Below, one piece after another: positions 1 through 7,138 of a stretch of DNA of 7,382 nt; the first letter of the stretch is position 1, and each line of letters opens with the position of its first letter. Under the pieces are notes generated by a model that saw only the letters and a program-made list of their open reading frames with translations, had not been told where the DNA came from and made no database searches. This stretch comes from JBEGQX01 sp041180805 (GTDB lineage Bacteria; Planctomycetota; Planctomycetia; Gemmatales; Gemmataceae), in NCBI GenBank assembly GCA_041180805.1, contig JBEGQX010000354.1, positions 1-7,382 of the forward strand, read 5' to 3'. The position numbers and the translations under genes were made by a program.

Positions 1-117
1 GGCACTTATACGTCGCAATCGGCCAATGGGTCTACCCTGAACCAGGAGGATTTTCAAAAGAACTTCAACAATGCCATTAAAAAATCGCTCGATCAGGAGA
101 AGCGGAATGAACCATAG
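1..117 (+). CDS. C-terminal end of an unidentified upstream protein (partial)
   Basis: Frame 1 is open from the first base to a TAG stop at 115-117 and gives 38 residues; the start lies outside the window. The tail is polar and rich in Asn, Gln, Lys and Ser, with no hydrophobic stretch, and ends in Glu-Pro. I do not recognise a family from this fragment. Its stop overlaps the start of the next gene (ATG at 107) by 11 nt in another frame, and the Shine-Dalgarno of that gene lies inside its last codons. This suggests translational coupling and membership of the same operon. That the frame is a real gene is inferred from the overlap and the lack of stops; 38 codons alone would be weak evidence. 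Confidence 0.6.
   Translation, partial: GTYTSQSANGSTLNQEDFQKNFNNAIKKSLDQEKRNEP
95..100 (+). promoter_or_regulatory. Shine-Dalgarno fixing the start of the PSCyt gene at 107
   Basis: AGGAGA lies 6 nt before the ATG at 107, which is ideal spacing. The in-frame ATG at 71 has its nearest purine-rich site (AGGAGG at 44-49) 21 nt upstream, which is too far. The start at 107 is therefore preferred. Confidence 0.7.
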
Positions 118-2530
118 CCGCACTACCCTTTTGCTCTTGAAAAGAGCGGGCTTACTGCCAATCTATGAAGCAGCCAAGACAGCCACATTTCCAAAGCTGT
201 TTATGACGGCCATGGTTTTGGTTGCCATGGCAGTCCCAGCCTGGGCAGTGGAATCACCCCGATTTGAAGAAGACATTCTTCCGATCCTTTATCACCATTG
301 TTTTGCCTGCCACAGCGAAAAGCAAGCCAAGCCAAAGGGCAAGTTGCGCCTGGATTCGGCGGATTCCATTAGGGCCAGCGGGGTGGTGGTCCCCAACAAG
401 CCCGACGAAAGCGACTTGCTCAAGCGAGTCTCACTTCCCCATACAGATTCCGGGGTGATGCCACCTTTGAAGGGAGGAGCCCAACCCTTGAATGAAGGGG
501 AGCGTAAGCTGCTGAAGAACTGGATCGCCAACGGGGCCAATATGAATTCCTGGGTTCGCTTTGACCACCGCGGGGCCGCGCTCCCGGGTGAAGGCATAGC
601 TTCATGGCCCAAGAATATACGGCAATGGAGTGAGGAAGTGCAAAAGAGGGTGGACCTTGCGCATGCTGCAAAGGGAACGAAGCTGAACCCCATTGTTAAC
701 GATGAGGTATTTTTACGGCGTGTATACCTGGATGTGGTGGGTCGCATCCCAAGTCTTACAGAGAGCACGCGATTCCTGGAAAGCAATGACCAAGACAAAC
801 GGGTGAAACTGATCCATGGCCTGCTTGACAGCGAGGGCTATGTGAGCCACATGTTCAACTGGAAGGCGGATCTTCTGCGCCTGAACACCCGAGGGCTTTC
901 CCCCGGTCAGCCTGGCAAGCTATATGACGACTGGGTAAAGGAAACGATCCGCTCCCGCATGCCGTACGATGAATTCGTGCGGAAACTAGTCTCGGCCAGC
1001 GGGCAACTGTGGGAAAACGGCGCGGTCGGTTTCTATCTGCGCGACCTGGGAATGCCACTGGATCACATGTCGAACATGTCGCGCATTTTCCTGGGCACCC
1101 GCATGGAATGCGCCCAGTGCCATGATCACCCACTGGAACCGATTACCCAGAAGGATTTCTACCAGATGGCTGCCTTCACCTTTGGGGTCAGCAACTTGGG
1201 AAATCCCGGTGGGTATTCTTTAGAAAACGTGAGGCAGTATCCCGATATCAAGGCAAAGCTGGCAGCAATGCCCAAAGACGAAGCGCTGGAGCAAAGCATC
1301 AGTGGCACCATTGCACCCTTGAAGCGGCTGACCCAGGACACCGATAAGAAACTTTCCTTTCCCGAAACCTACGGCTACGATTCTTCCCTCCGTGGGAAAC
1401 CGGTGGAGCCAAGAACCCTCTTTGGAGAAGAGGCCATCCTTAACGATGGCAACCGGCGCAAGGCGTTTGCGGAATGGATGACTTCGCCCCGCAATCCACG
1501 GTTTGCCAGGAACATTGCCAACCGTTTGTGGAAAAAGGTCATGGGTCTTGGATTGATCGAACCTGTGGACAGTCTTTCGGCGCTGCCCAACCCTGTGCAT
1601 GCGGAACTGATGGATTTTCTGACCCAGATGATGATTCGCCTGGGCTTCGATGAACGGGCTTTTCTGGAAGTGCTGCTGAACACGTGGTTGTATCAGAGCG
1701 AAGCCGTACGCGAGACCCCGGAGCCTGGGGTCCCCTTCGCCTTGCGTGGCCCGCAACTGCGGCGACTGTCGGCGGAGCAGGTTTGGGATTCGCATCTTGT
1801 GCTGCTCGTGGCGGACCTTGACGAACGGAAGTCCAGCTTCCGGCTTGGCGGGGTGCTGGACCCGGTGTACCTTCGGAAAATCAGTTCGATGACCGCTGAC
1901 GAAATCATTGCCCAGGCGCGCATCAGTCAGGCTGAACACAAGCGAAAACGCGAGATAAGCCTGCGCCGTGCCGAGCAGCAAAAGGAACGCGCCGCCGCCA
2001 TTGCCCGCGGCGACACCGCGGAAGTGAAACGACTGGCGGCATTGCACGCCAAGGAAAACAAGGAATTCGCCAGCAGTGCCCCGGGAACAACCATGGTGGA
2101 ACCCGACGGCGAAGCCACGGTAAGGGAATCTGACCCGCGTTGGAAATCGCTGCCTCCGAATTTAATACGGGCCTCGGAAACCCCACTTCCCCTGCCCTTG
2201 GGACATTTTCTACGCCAGTTCGGCCAGTCCGATCGGCGCGAGATCGATGCATTCAATCGCGACCCGAACTCCACGCATTCCCTGGCGCTGATGAATGGCG
2301 ACCTGACGAACCGCGCGTTGGCAGAAGGATCCCTGGTGCGCCGACAACTTGGCGCCAGCAAGGCACAGGGGGCCATGCACACGCAACTTATTTACCGGGC
2401 AATCCTGGTTCGCTCGGCAACCCCCAAGGAACTTTCCACCATCCGGGAAATCACCAAGGACAGCCCGACACCGGAACAGGATATTCTCTGGGCGCTTTTA
2501 AACTCACCGGAATTCCTCTTTCAGCACTGA
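107..2530 (+). CDS. PSCyt1/DUF1549/DUF1553 planctomycete cytochrome-type protein, secreted
   Basis: The product is 807 aa from the ATG at 107. A hydrophobic Sec-type segment at about residues 33-47 ends in an Ala-Trp-Ala cleavage site, so the protein should be exported; the roughly 30 residues before it are unusually long. The PSCyt1 haem domain follows, with CFACH at 65-69 and a Met-Pro-Pro at 118-120 that could supply the distal haem ligand. DUF1549 (PSCyt2) spans about 195-365 and contains a second CxxCH, CAQCH at 335-339, followed by Asp-His-Pro as is usual in the family. DUF1553 (PSD1) follows from about 435 and ends with the typical NSPEFLFQH. The four Cys of the two CxxCH motifs are the only cysteines in the protein, which supports covalent haem binding. 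A Lys/Arg/Glu-rich helical insert at about 608-655 interrupts DUF1553. The family pairs with DUF1501, here 19 nt downstream; its reaction is not known. The family call is firm and the haem count is inferred. Confidence 0.93.
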   Translation: MNHSRTTLLLLKRAGLLPIYEAAKTATFPKLFMTAMVLVAMAVPAWAVESPRFEEDILPILYHHCFACHSEKQAKPKGKLRLDSADSIRASGVVVPNKPDESDLLKRVSLPHTDSGVMPPLKGGAQPLNEGERKLLKNWIANGANMNSWVRFDHRGAALPGEGIASWPKNIRQWSEEVQKRVDLAHAAKGTKLNPIVNDEVFLRRVYLDVVGRIPSLTESTRFLESNDQDKRVKLIHGLLDSEGYVSHMFNWKADLLRLNTRGLSPGQPGKLYDDWVKETIRSRMPYDEFVRKLVSASGQLWENGAVGFYLRDLGMPLDHMSNMSRIFLGTRMECAQCHDHPLEPITQKDFYQMAAFTFGVSNLGNPGGYSLENVRQYPDIKAKLAAMPKDEALEQSISGTIAPLKRLTQDTDKKLSFPETYGYDSSLRGKPVEPRTLFGEEAILNDGNRRKAFAEWMTSPRNPRFARNIANRLWKKVMGLGLIEPVDSLSALPNPVHAELMDFLTQMMIRLGFDERAFLEVLLNTWLYQSEAVRETPEPGVPFALRGPQLRRLSAEQVWDSHLVLLVADLDERKSSFRLGGVLDPVYLRKISSMTADEIIAQARISQAEHKRKREISLRRAEQQKERAAAIARGDTAEVKRLAALHAKENKEFASSAPGTTMVEPDGEATVRESDPRWKSLPPNLIRASETPLPLPLGHFLRQFGQSDRREIDAFNRDPNSTHSLALMNGDLTNRALAEGSLVRRQLGASKAQGAMHTQLIYRAILVRSATPKELSTIREITKDSPTPEQDILWALLNSPEFLFQH

Positions 2531-2549
2531 GACCAAACGGAAAAACACC

Positions 2550-3827
2550 ATGAACTCATCACTCACAGACATCGGCCGCCGGGTTTTCCTTGAAAGATTT
2601 GCCAAGGCGGTTTTAGGGGTTAGCCTTCTGCCTGCGGCCCCTTCCCTGAAAGCCGCGGGCCCCCAGGCAAATGGCAAGGCCAAAAGCGTCATCTTCCTCT
2701 ACCTGCGTGGAGGGATTTCCCACATCGACACCTTTGACCCCAAGCCGGGAAAAGCCGAAATGGGCGGGGTGAAGGCCATCCCGACCAGCGCCGATGGAGT
2801 GCAGATCTCCGAATGGTTCCCCCGCATGGCCAAACAGATGCACCATGTATCCCTGGTGCGATCCGTGACTTCCACCCAGGGTATCCACGACCGTGGCACC
2901 TACCTCGCGCACACAAGCTACATGATGACACCAACCATCACGCACCCATCCCTGGGGACCTGGGCTGCGAAGATGGCCGGTTCCGCAAATCCAGTTCTGC
3001 CGGGCAACATCCTCATCAATGGCAGCCCCCAGCACCCCCGCAGTGGTTACATGCCCACCCAGCTTGCACCACTACCCATCGTTGATCCCGGGGCGGGTTT
3101 GCAGAATGCCGTTCTTCCCCCAAAGACGGGTGAGGCAGATTTTTCAAGACGAACCGCTCTGGCTCAGGCCATGGGAAATGGCTTTGTGCAGCAAACCCCC
3201 CATCGTGATGCGGCGGCTTACCTGAAAGTGCAGCAGGATGCGGTTGCTCTGATGAAAAGTGAGGACCTGAGGGTGTTCGATATTTCGCGGGAGAACCCCA
3301 AGACCCAGGCCGCCTACGGAACGCACACCTTTGGCAAGGGCTGCCTGCTTGCGCGCCGACTGGTGGAAAGCGGAGTGCGTTTCATCGAGGTGGAGGATGT
3401 GCACAACTGGGACACTCACAACGATCAGATCAAGTCGATGGAGAAAATGACACCGACCACGGACCAAACCATGGCCGCCCTCTTGGAGGACCTGCACCAG
3501 CGCGGCCTGCTTGCCAGCACTCTTGTTGTCATGGCAACCGAGTTCGGGCGCACTCCCCAGATCAGTAACGTTACCGCGGGCCGCGGCCATCATCCGGCTG
3601 TGTTCACCTGGTGGTTTGCCGGCGCCGGGGTGAAGGGTGGCTATGTTTATGGCAAGTCTGACGCGATCGGCGAGCAAGTTCTGGAGAAGCCCGTGACCAT
3701 GCCCGACTGCAACGCGACCATCGCCCAGGCCATGGGCATCGATATTCATCACATCGAGCATTCCCCCTCCGGAAGACCCTTCACCGTTGCGGACAAGGGC
3801 AAGCCGGTGGTTGAACTCTTTGTGTGA
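2550..3827 (+). CDS. DUF1501 protein, Tat-exported, alkaline phosphatase-like fold
   Basis: The product is 425 aa, a normal length for DUF1501 (PF07394). The N-terminus has a twin-arginine signal, GRRVFLER at residues 9-16, then a hydrophobic stretch to about residue 31 and an Ala-Ala-Gly near 35-37. It is therefore probably exported folded, by Tat. Family motifs appear in order: GGISHIDTFDPKPG at 54-67, HNWDTHND at 285-292, ATEFGRTP at 329-336, GRGHHP at 344-349 and a GxxVYG near 364-368. The family belongs to the alkaline phosphatase/sulfatase superfamily, and the conserved Asp, His and Glu residues (such as D60, H285, D288, E331, H347, H348) are candidate metal ligands; this assignment is inference. 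The substrate is unknown. The gene starts 19 nt after the cytochrome gene with only a partial Shine-Dalgarno (GGAA at 2539-2542), consistent with co-transcription. Many annotated homologues are called 'sulfatase', which this sequence does not prove. Confidence 0.93.
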   Translation: MNSSLTDIGRRVFLERFAKAVLGVSLLPAAPSLKAAGPQANGKAKSVIFLYLRGGISHIDTFDPKPGKAEMGGVKAIPTSADGVQISEWFPRMAKQMHHVSLVRSVTSTQGIHDRGTYLAHTSYMMTPTITHPSLGTWAAKMAGSANPVLPGNILINGSPQHPRSGYMPTQLAPLPIVDPGAGLQNAVLPPKTGEADFSRRTALAQAMGNGFVQQTPHRDAAAYLKVQQDAVALMKSEDLRVFDISRENPKTQAAYGTHTFGKGCLLARRLVESGVRFIEVEDVHNWDTHNDQIKSMEKMTPTTDQTMAALLEDLHQRGLLASTLVVMATEFGRTPQISNVTAGRGHHPAVFTWWFAGAGVKGGYVYGKSDAIGEQVLEKPVTMPDCNATIAQAMGIDIHHIEHSPSGRPFTVADKGKPVVELFV

Positions 3828-3841
3828 ACATTTGGCTGGTG

Positions 3842-3898
3842 AAAAAGACTGGCCAGGGCCACGGCATTACCGCCCTTGCGGTGCCGTTGCCATGGCCA
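3842..3898 (-). terminator. Intrinsic terminator for the DUF4139 gene in a convergent gap
   Basis: Positions 3850-3898 form a long imperfect stem-loop. Its outer TGGCCA arms pair, as do an inner CGGCA/TGCCG and CCGC/GCGG, around a CCTT loop at 3874-3877, with two mismatches and one 3-nt bulge (TTA, 3867-3869). On the minus strand the stem is followed by a run of five T (complement of 3842-3846), three nt after its base. It lies 25 nt beyond the minus-strand stop codon at 3924. On the + strand no U-tract follows the stem, so it is at best a weak terminator for the DUF1501 transcript, although the stem could still protect that mRNA 3' end. Confidence 0.7.
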
Positions 3899-3923
3899 AT
3901 CCATGGGGCTGGTAAATTACTAT

Positions 3924-5822
3924 TTACTTGCTCTGAAAACTTCCAATGGACATTTGCTTGTCAAGCTCCACCTTAAAGTCATAGCTGGTGGTGTTTGCCT
4001 TGGTGCCATTGGAATCGGGTGGCAACTGGATATCCCATCGCAACAGATTATTCACCCGGTCCTGCCTCAGATAAACGGGATCCGTGCTGATTTCGGGTTG
4101 CACCTTGCCCAAGGTCACATTCAAGGCCTCATTTTCACCCTTGGGAAGCCGGTCCCAAAGCTGAACCTTTACAGCCTCCTGCTTGAAACTGGAAAGGAGA
4201 ATCCTGTACTCATATTTCAGAACCTGGTTGCCACCCTGCATGCTCCGGGACTTTTCCACCAGTTGGCGCTGGACCTGCAACTGGGGATCCGTGCCAAAAC
4301 CCGCGATGAAAGATTCGCCTATCGCGACCAGTGGCAATTGCATCCTACCGACAAAATCCGTTTCTGAATACATGGTGGCCTCCCCGGGAAGAAGCACAAA
4401 CTTGCTCTTGTTGGTCAGGTTTGCCTGCTTGTACACATGCGGTGTAAGCACGGGGACCGCCTTGTAAAAATAGTCGGGGGAAAGGTCTATGCGTGCGACC
4501 TCCAGCACCTGCTCATCATTCCTTGAGGGAATACTGATCCTGGTTTCAAGCTTGTAGGCAACGCTTGGTCCTTCTTTCTCGGAATCAGCGGGCTTTTTCA
4601 AAGCCTGTCGGTCATCACCCAGGAACACCAGGTCCTTGGCCTGCTCCAGGTTTCCCACATAGTTAAAAATCTCATTGCTGGCCTTTTCATCCTTGCGATT
4701 TGCATCCACCTGAGCCTGCCTTCTGAGAGAGCGGGCGGCCTCCTGGATTTCCGCAAGGGCGCCTCCACCCATCGGGGTCTGGGGAATGGCGATATATCCC
4801 TGCGGGTTGGCATCAAATGTCCCCGCTTTACCCAAAGCATTGCCTGGCTTCCCCGGGGAGACCGGAGCACCCTTGGGCACCAGGCTTACAGCCAGGCCTT
4901 TCAGCTCCGGCGGGGTCGCGTTCAACATCGGCTGGGCTGTCGAGAGTGTCAATTCCACGCCTGCCCAGTCTTCACCGGATTGCTGGTGTACCGAGGCAAG
5001 GTATTCCACCTTCACGGCATCCTTGGCGGTTTTGCCAGAGCGGATCTTATACTGGGGCCGCCAGTAGGATTCCTCCACCAAATAGTTAAGCTTCAGCTTC
5101 CCCGCATCCGCGTTGACTTTTTCGATCACCACGATCGCATCCGTTTCGGTCCGCACCGTGCCGCTGGTCAGTTCCTGCAATTTCCTTTGCAGGAACTGGT
5201 TGTTCAGGAGAATCTCCTTGGATCTCTGGGTCATTTCAAAGTTTTCCTGGGCCCTGGTGATCCTTTCCGTCTTCAAATAATTCGCCAGGGCAATTGCGGT
5301 GTCCGAATCCAGCTTCCCTTTCTCGGTGGCATTCACCGTGCTGGCACTGGCAAAGCCCTCAAGCTTGTTAAGAAAAGTTGTATTCGCCGTGTTGGCGGTG
5401 ATCATGGCCTGTATTTTCTGGTTTTCGATCTCATTCTTTTTTATCTCCTCCTCGATTTTCCTCACTTCTTCGCGTTTGTCTTCCTTGACGGGCTTGTTCC
5501 GAAATCGGGTTGCAAGGATGCGAATTCCCTCGTTCCCCTCGGAATATAAGGAAGATGCCTGGACCTTGGAAGGAAGCGAGGAAACCACCACCTCCATCGA
5601 CCCGATCCCCTGTGGTATCTCCACTTCACGGGTCACAAGGGCACTGTCGGAATAAATCGTAACCGCTACGACTTTGCTTTTAACCTCCAAGGGTTCCTTC
5701 ACGGAATCTTTGGGGTGATTCTGCGGTTTCCTGGCTTCCTGAGCGTGTACCCCCTGGGCAACCCAGACTGAAAAGCCATTTAAAAGCGCTGCAAAAACAA
5801 AGATTTTGAACCAGGCATGCAT
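3924..5822 (-). CDS. MuiA-like DUF4140/DUF4139 protein, secreted
   Basis: The product is 632 aa. A Sec signal peptide covers about residues 1-27 (hydrophobic core 6-22, cleavage after Val-His-Ala); there is no lipobox and no later membrane span. The N-terminal DUF4140 domain (about 50-110) carries the family pattern VTIYSDSALVTRE. Helical, coiled-coil-like stretches follow at about 113-140 and 180-220. DUF4139 begins near 245 with the typical YLVEESYWRPQYKIR and GEDWAGVELTLSTAQP (283-298), and resumes around 420 to the C-terminus. Between these halves lies a Gly/Pro/Ala-rich linker (about 300-355) and another charged helix (about 355-400). The protein has no cysteine. Relatives are annotated 'mucoidy inhibitor MuiA family', a name from genetics in another group; the molecular role is unknown. 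The start is the ATG at 5820-5822, preceded by a modest GGGA 5 nt upstream. A terminator separates it from the upstream TIGR03032 gene, so it is probably transcribed alone. Confidence 0.88.
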   Translation of the reverse strand: MHAWFKIFVFAALLNGFSVWVAQGVHAQEARKPQNHPKDSVKEPLEVKSKVVAVTIYSDSALVTREVEIPQGIGSMEVVVSSLPSKVQASSLYSEGNEGIRILATRFRNKPVKEDKREEVRKIEEEIKKNEIENQKIQAMITANTANTTFLNKLEGFASASTVNATEKGKLDSDTAIALANYLKTERITRAQENFEMTQRSKEILLNNQFLQRKLQELTSGTVRTETDAIVVIEKVNADAGKLKLNYLVEESYWRPQYKIRSGKTAKDAVKVEYLASVHQQSGEDWAGVELTLSTAQPMLNATPPELKGLAVSLVPKGAPVSPGKPGNALGKAGTFDANPQGYIAIPQTPMGGGALAEIQEAARSLRRQAQVDANRKDEKASNEIFNYVGNLEQAKDLVFLGDDRQALKKPADSEKEGPSVAYKLETRISIPSRNDEQVLEVARIDLSPDYFYKAVPVLTPHVYKQANLTNKSKFVLLPGEATMYSETDFVGRMQLPLVAIGESFIAGFGTDPQLQVQRQLVEKSRSMQGGNQVLKYEYRILLSSFKQEAVKVQLWDRLPKGENEALNVTLGKVQPEISTDPVYLRQDRVNNLLRWDIQLPPDSNGTKANTTSYDFKVELDKQMSIGSFQSK

Positions 5823-5900
5823 GGCAATCCCATCTTTCCAATTAAATTTCCAAGGTTAAGAAATCCAGATTAGCATTTGGCCACCCTTAGGGTGCCAATC
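5823..5900 (-). promoter_or_regulatory. Leader of the DUF4139 gene with an inverted repeat
   Basis: The stretch between the upstream terminator and the ATG at 5822 should hold the promoter and leader of the DUF4139 gene. It contains an inverted repeat at 5877-5898: arms TTGG plus CACCC pair with GGGTG plus CCAA across a TTA centre, with one bulged base at 5881. No T-run follows it on either strand, so it is not a convincing terminator; an operator or an mRNA leader hairpin is possible. I found no clear -35/-10 pair here. The regulatory role is inference from position and symmetry. Confidence 0.35.
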
Positions 5901-5929
5901 AAAAAACCTTGATAAGATCAAATTCAAGG
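5901..5929 (-). terminator. Intrinsic terminator downstream of the TIGR03032 gene
   Basis: On the minus strand CCTTGA (5924-5929) pairs perfectly with TCAAGG (5907-5912) across an 11-nt loop and is followed immediately by six T (complement of 5901-5906). Two G-T wobbles could lengthen the base of the stem. It lies about 115 nt past the stop codon at 6044-6046. The stem is short and AT-containing, so strength is uncertain, but the position and uninterrupted T6 are typical. Confidence 0.65.
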
Positions 5930-6043
5930 CCGATCTTCTTCATAATCGATACAAACGGACAAAAGCCAACTTGAGGATAAGGACGATTCACACCGGCATT
6001 TCTTGCAAAAATGAGAAAATTTTTAAGATGATTTAACAAAAAA
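5930..6043. other. AT-rich 3' region of the TIGR03032 transcript, no gene seen
   Basis: This stretch of about 114 nt lies between the stop of the TIGR03032 gene and its likely terminator. I see no open frame of useful length on either strand: ATG codons on both strands run into stops within a few codons. It is richer in A and T than the genes. An A/T-only inverted repeat occurs near 6007-6026, too weak to call. It is probably a 3' untranslated tail. Confidence 0.5.
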
Positions 6044-7138
6044 TTATTGTTGCACAAGCTTCATGGCTTCATCAGGAAGCTCAAAGGTGCTTTGGATGGT
6101 TTCCAGCTCATCATTCACAAGGTCGGGGAATTTAATGCCTGGTAAAACCTGCACGGCAAAGATTTCCTGAAGGGCATCTTCGAATTTCACAAAAGCGATC
6201 ACATTACCTGTTTGGATGTTGACAACCCAGACTCCGGAGTTGCGTTCCAGATTCTGCTCGGTGATGGGTATGCCGCTGAATACAGCGGTTTCACGAACTT
6301 GAGACAAACCAATGAAGGCAAGTGGCCCAAAAAAATCCAAGCCACGGGTGAAGCCAGGAAGGCATACCACAGGTTCATGTTTTCCGGTTTTTGGGTCAAC
6401 CGTCGAAAGGGTGCCCCTGCCGGATTCCAGAACCCAGATTTTGCCATCGTACCAGCGCGGCGAGTGTGGCATGGAAAGGTTTTTGCAAATGATTTCACCA
6501 CTGGTGACATCCATCAGGATTCCACCGTCTTTTTTGTTTTTGCGCCAACCGGTTGGTTCATTGGTCTGGCCAAGCGCTGTAACAATGCTTGGAACACCGT
6601 CTTTCATCCCCAGGCCATTCAGGTGGCAACGGTCGTTGGGTGAATACCCAGTGATGAAAGGAGGTTTCCATCGCGGCACAAAGCTGTTCACATCATCCAG
6701 GGTGCAAAGGCAGGAAAATCGGGTGTTGACCACCCATAATTGCCCGTTGGTGCCAAAAGCCATTTCATGAACAAGAATGTCACCGGTGGTGTGGGATCCT
6801 CTGGGCATGAAACAACCATCCACACGGCCGAGAGGTTCTCGTTTAGCAGCAACTGCGGGCATATTTCGAAAATGCTGAATTTCACCCGGTACACCGATGG
6901 ATAATTTGTACGAATCCAAAGCCAATCCCATGGGAGATTGAAACGCCTTGAAGTGGGTGTTGAGGGTATTTCCCTCGGGTCGTAAAAACACCAACTTACC
7001 GGCCTGGTAGGTAGTGACGACTACAGAGCTATGCATCTGGTTGAGAATTTCAGGAAAATTTGAGGTGTGAATGCTCCGAAGAGGCGCTTCGGCAGATTCG
7101 GGTTGATCAGTTTGTGGTTTGTCGCTGTTGGATTGCAA
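6044..7138 (-). CDS. TIGR03032/DUF4915 family protein, TTG start
   Basis: The product is 364 aa. It carries the landmarks of TIGR03032 (DUF4915, PF16261) in order: TTYQAGKLVFL at 42-52, TTGDILVHEMAF at 117-128, NTRFSCLCTL at 138-147, WKPPFITG at 157-164, DRCHLNGL at 169-176, LSMPHSPRWYDGKIW at 221-235, LPGFTRGLDF at 260-269 and GLSQVRE at 277-283. The repeated beta-rich blocks suggest a propeller-like fold, which is inference. There is no signal peptide or membrane span, and six scattered cysteines fit a cytoplasmic location. The function of the family is not established. The first codon is TTG at 7136-7138; an in-frame TAA lies 12 nt upstream (7151-7153), and the first internal ATG (residue 35) would cut into the start of the conserved region. 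The polar first 20 residues are poorly conserved in character. The gene has its own downstream terminator and appears monocistronic. Confidence 0.9.
   Translation of the reverse strand: MQSNSDKPQTDQPESAEAPLRSIHTSNFPEILNQMHSSVVVTTYQAGKLVFLRPEGNTLNTHFKAFQSPMGLALDSYKLSIGVPGEIQHFRNMPAVAAKREPLGRVDGCFMPRGSHTTGDILVHEMAFGTNGQLWVVNTRFSCLCTLDDVNSFVPRWKPPFITGYSPNDRCHLNGLGMKDGVPSIVTALGQTNEPTGWRKNKKDGGILMDVTSGEIICKNLSMPHSPRWYDGKIWVLESGRGTLSTVDPKTGKHEPVVCLPGFTRGLDFFGPLAFIGLSQVRETAVFSGIPITEQNLERNSGVWVVNIQTGNVIAFVKFEDALQEIFAVQVLPGIKFPDLVNDELETIQSTFELPDEAMKLVQQ

Noticed and set aside
71..106. In-frame ATG at 71 as the start of the cytochrome gene
   Set aside because: The nearest Shine-Dalgarno is 21 nt away, and this start would lengthen both the overlap with the upstream gene and an already long pre-signal region. 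The ATG at 107 has AGGAGA at 6 nt.
1220..2047. 275-codon open frame on the minus strand inside the cytochrome gene
   Set aside because: It lies fully antisense to a gene with clear domain matches. Its translation is Arg/His/Gly/Pro-rich without recognisable motifs, as expected from the reverse strand of a coding region.
4980..5549. 189-codon + strand open frame inside the DUF4139 gene (and a similar one at 3876-4367)
   Set aside because: Both are antisense shadows of a well-supported minus-strand gene. Hydrophobic runs such as FLVFDLILFYLLLDF are reverse-strand readings of Lys/Glu-rich coiled-coil codons.
5930..6043. Possible small gene or regulatory RNA between the TIGR03032 stop and its terminator
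   Set aside because: All ATG frames close within a few codons, and no stable stem other than the terminator is seen. A plain 3' untranslated tail is the simpler explanation.
6212..6770. Two overlapping + strand open frames of 143 and 152 codons inside the TIGR03032 gene
   Set aside because: They are antisense to strong TIGR03032 motifs, have no ribosome site, and match nothing I recognise.
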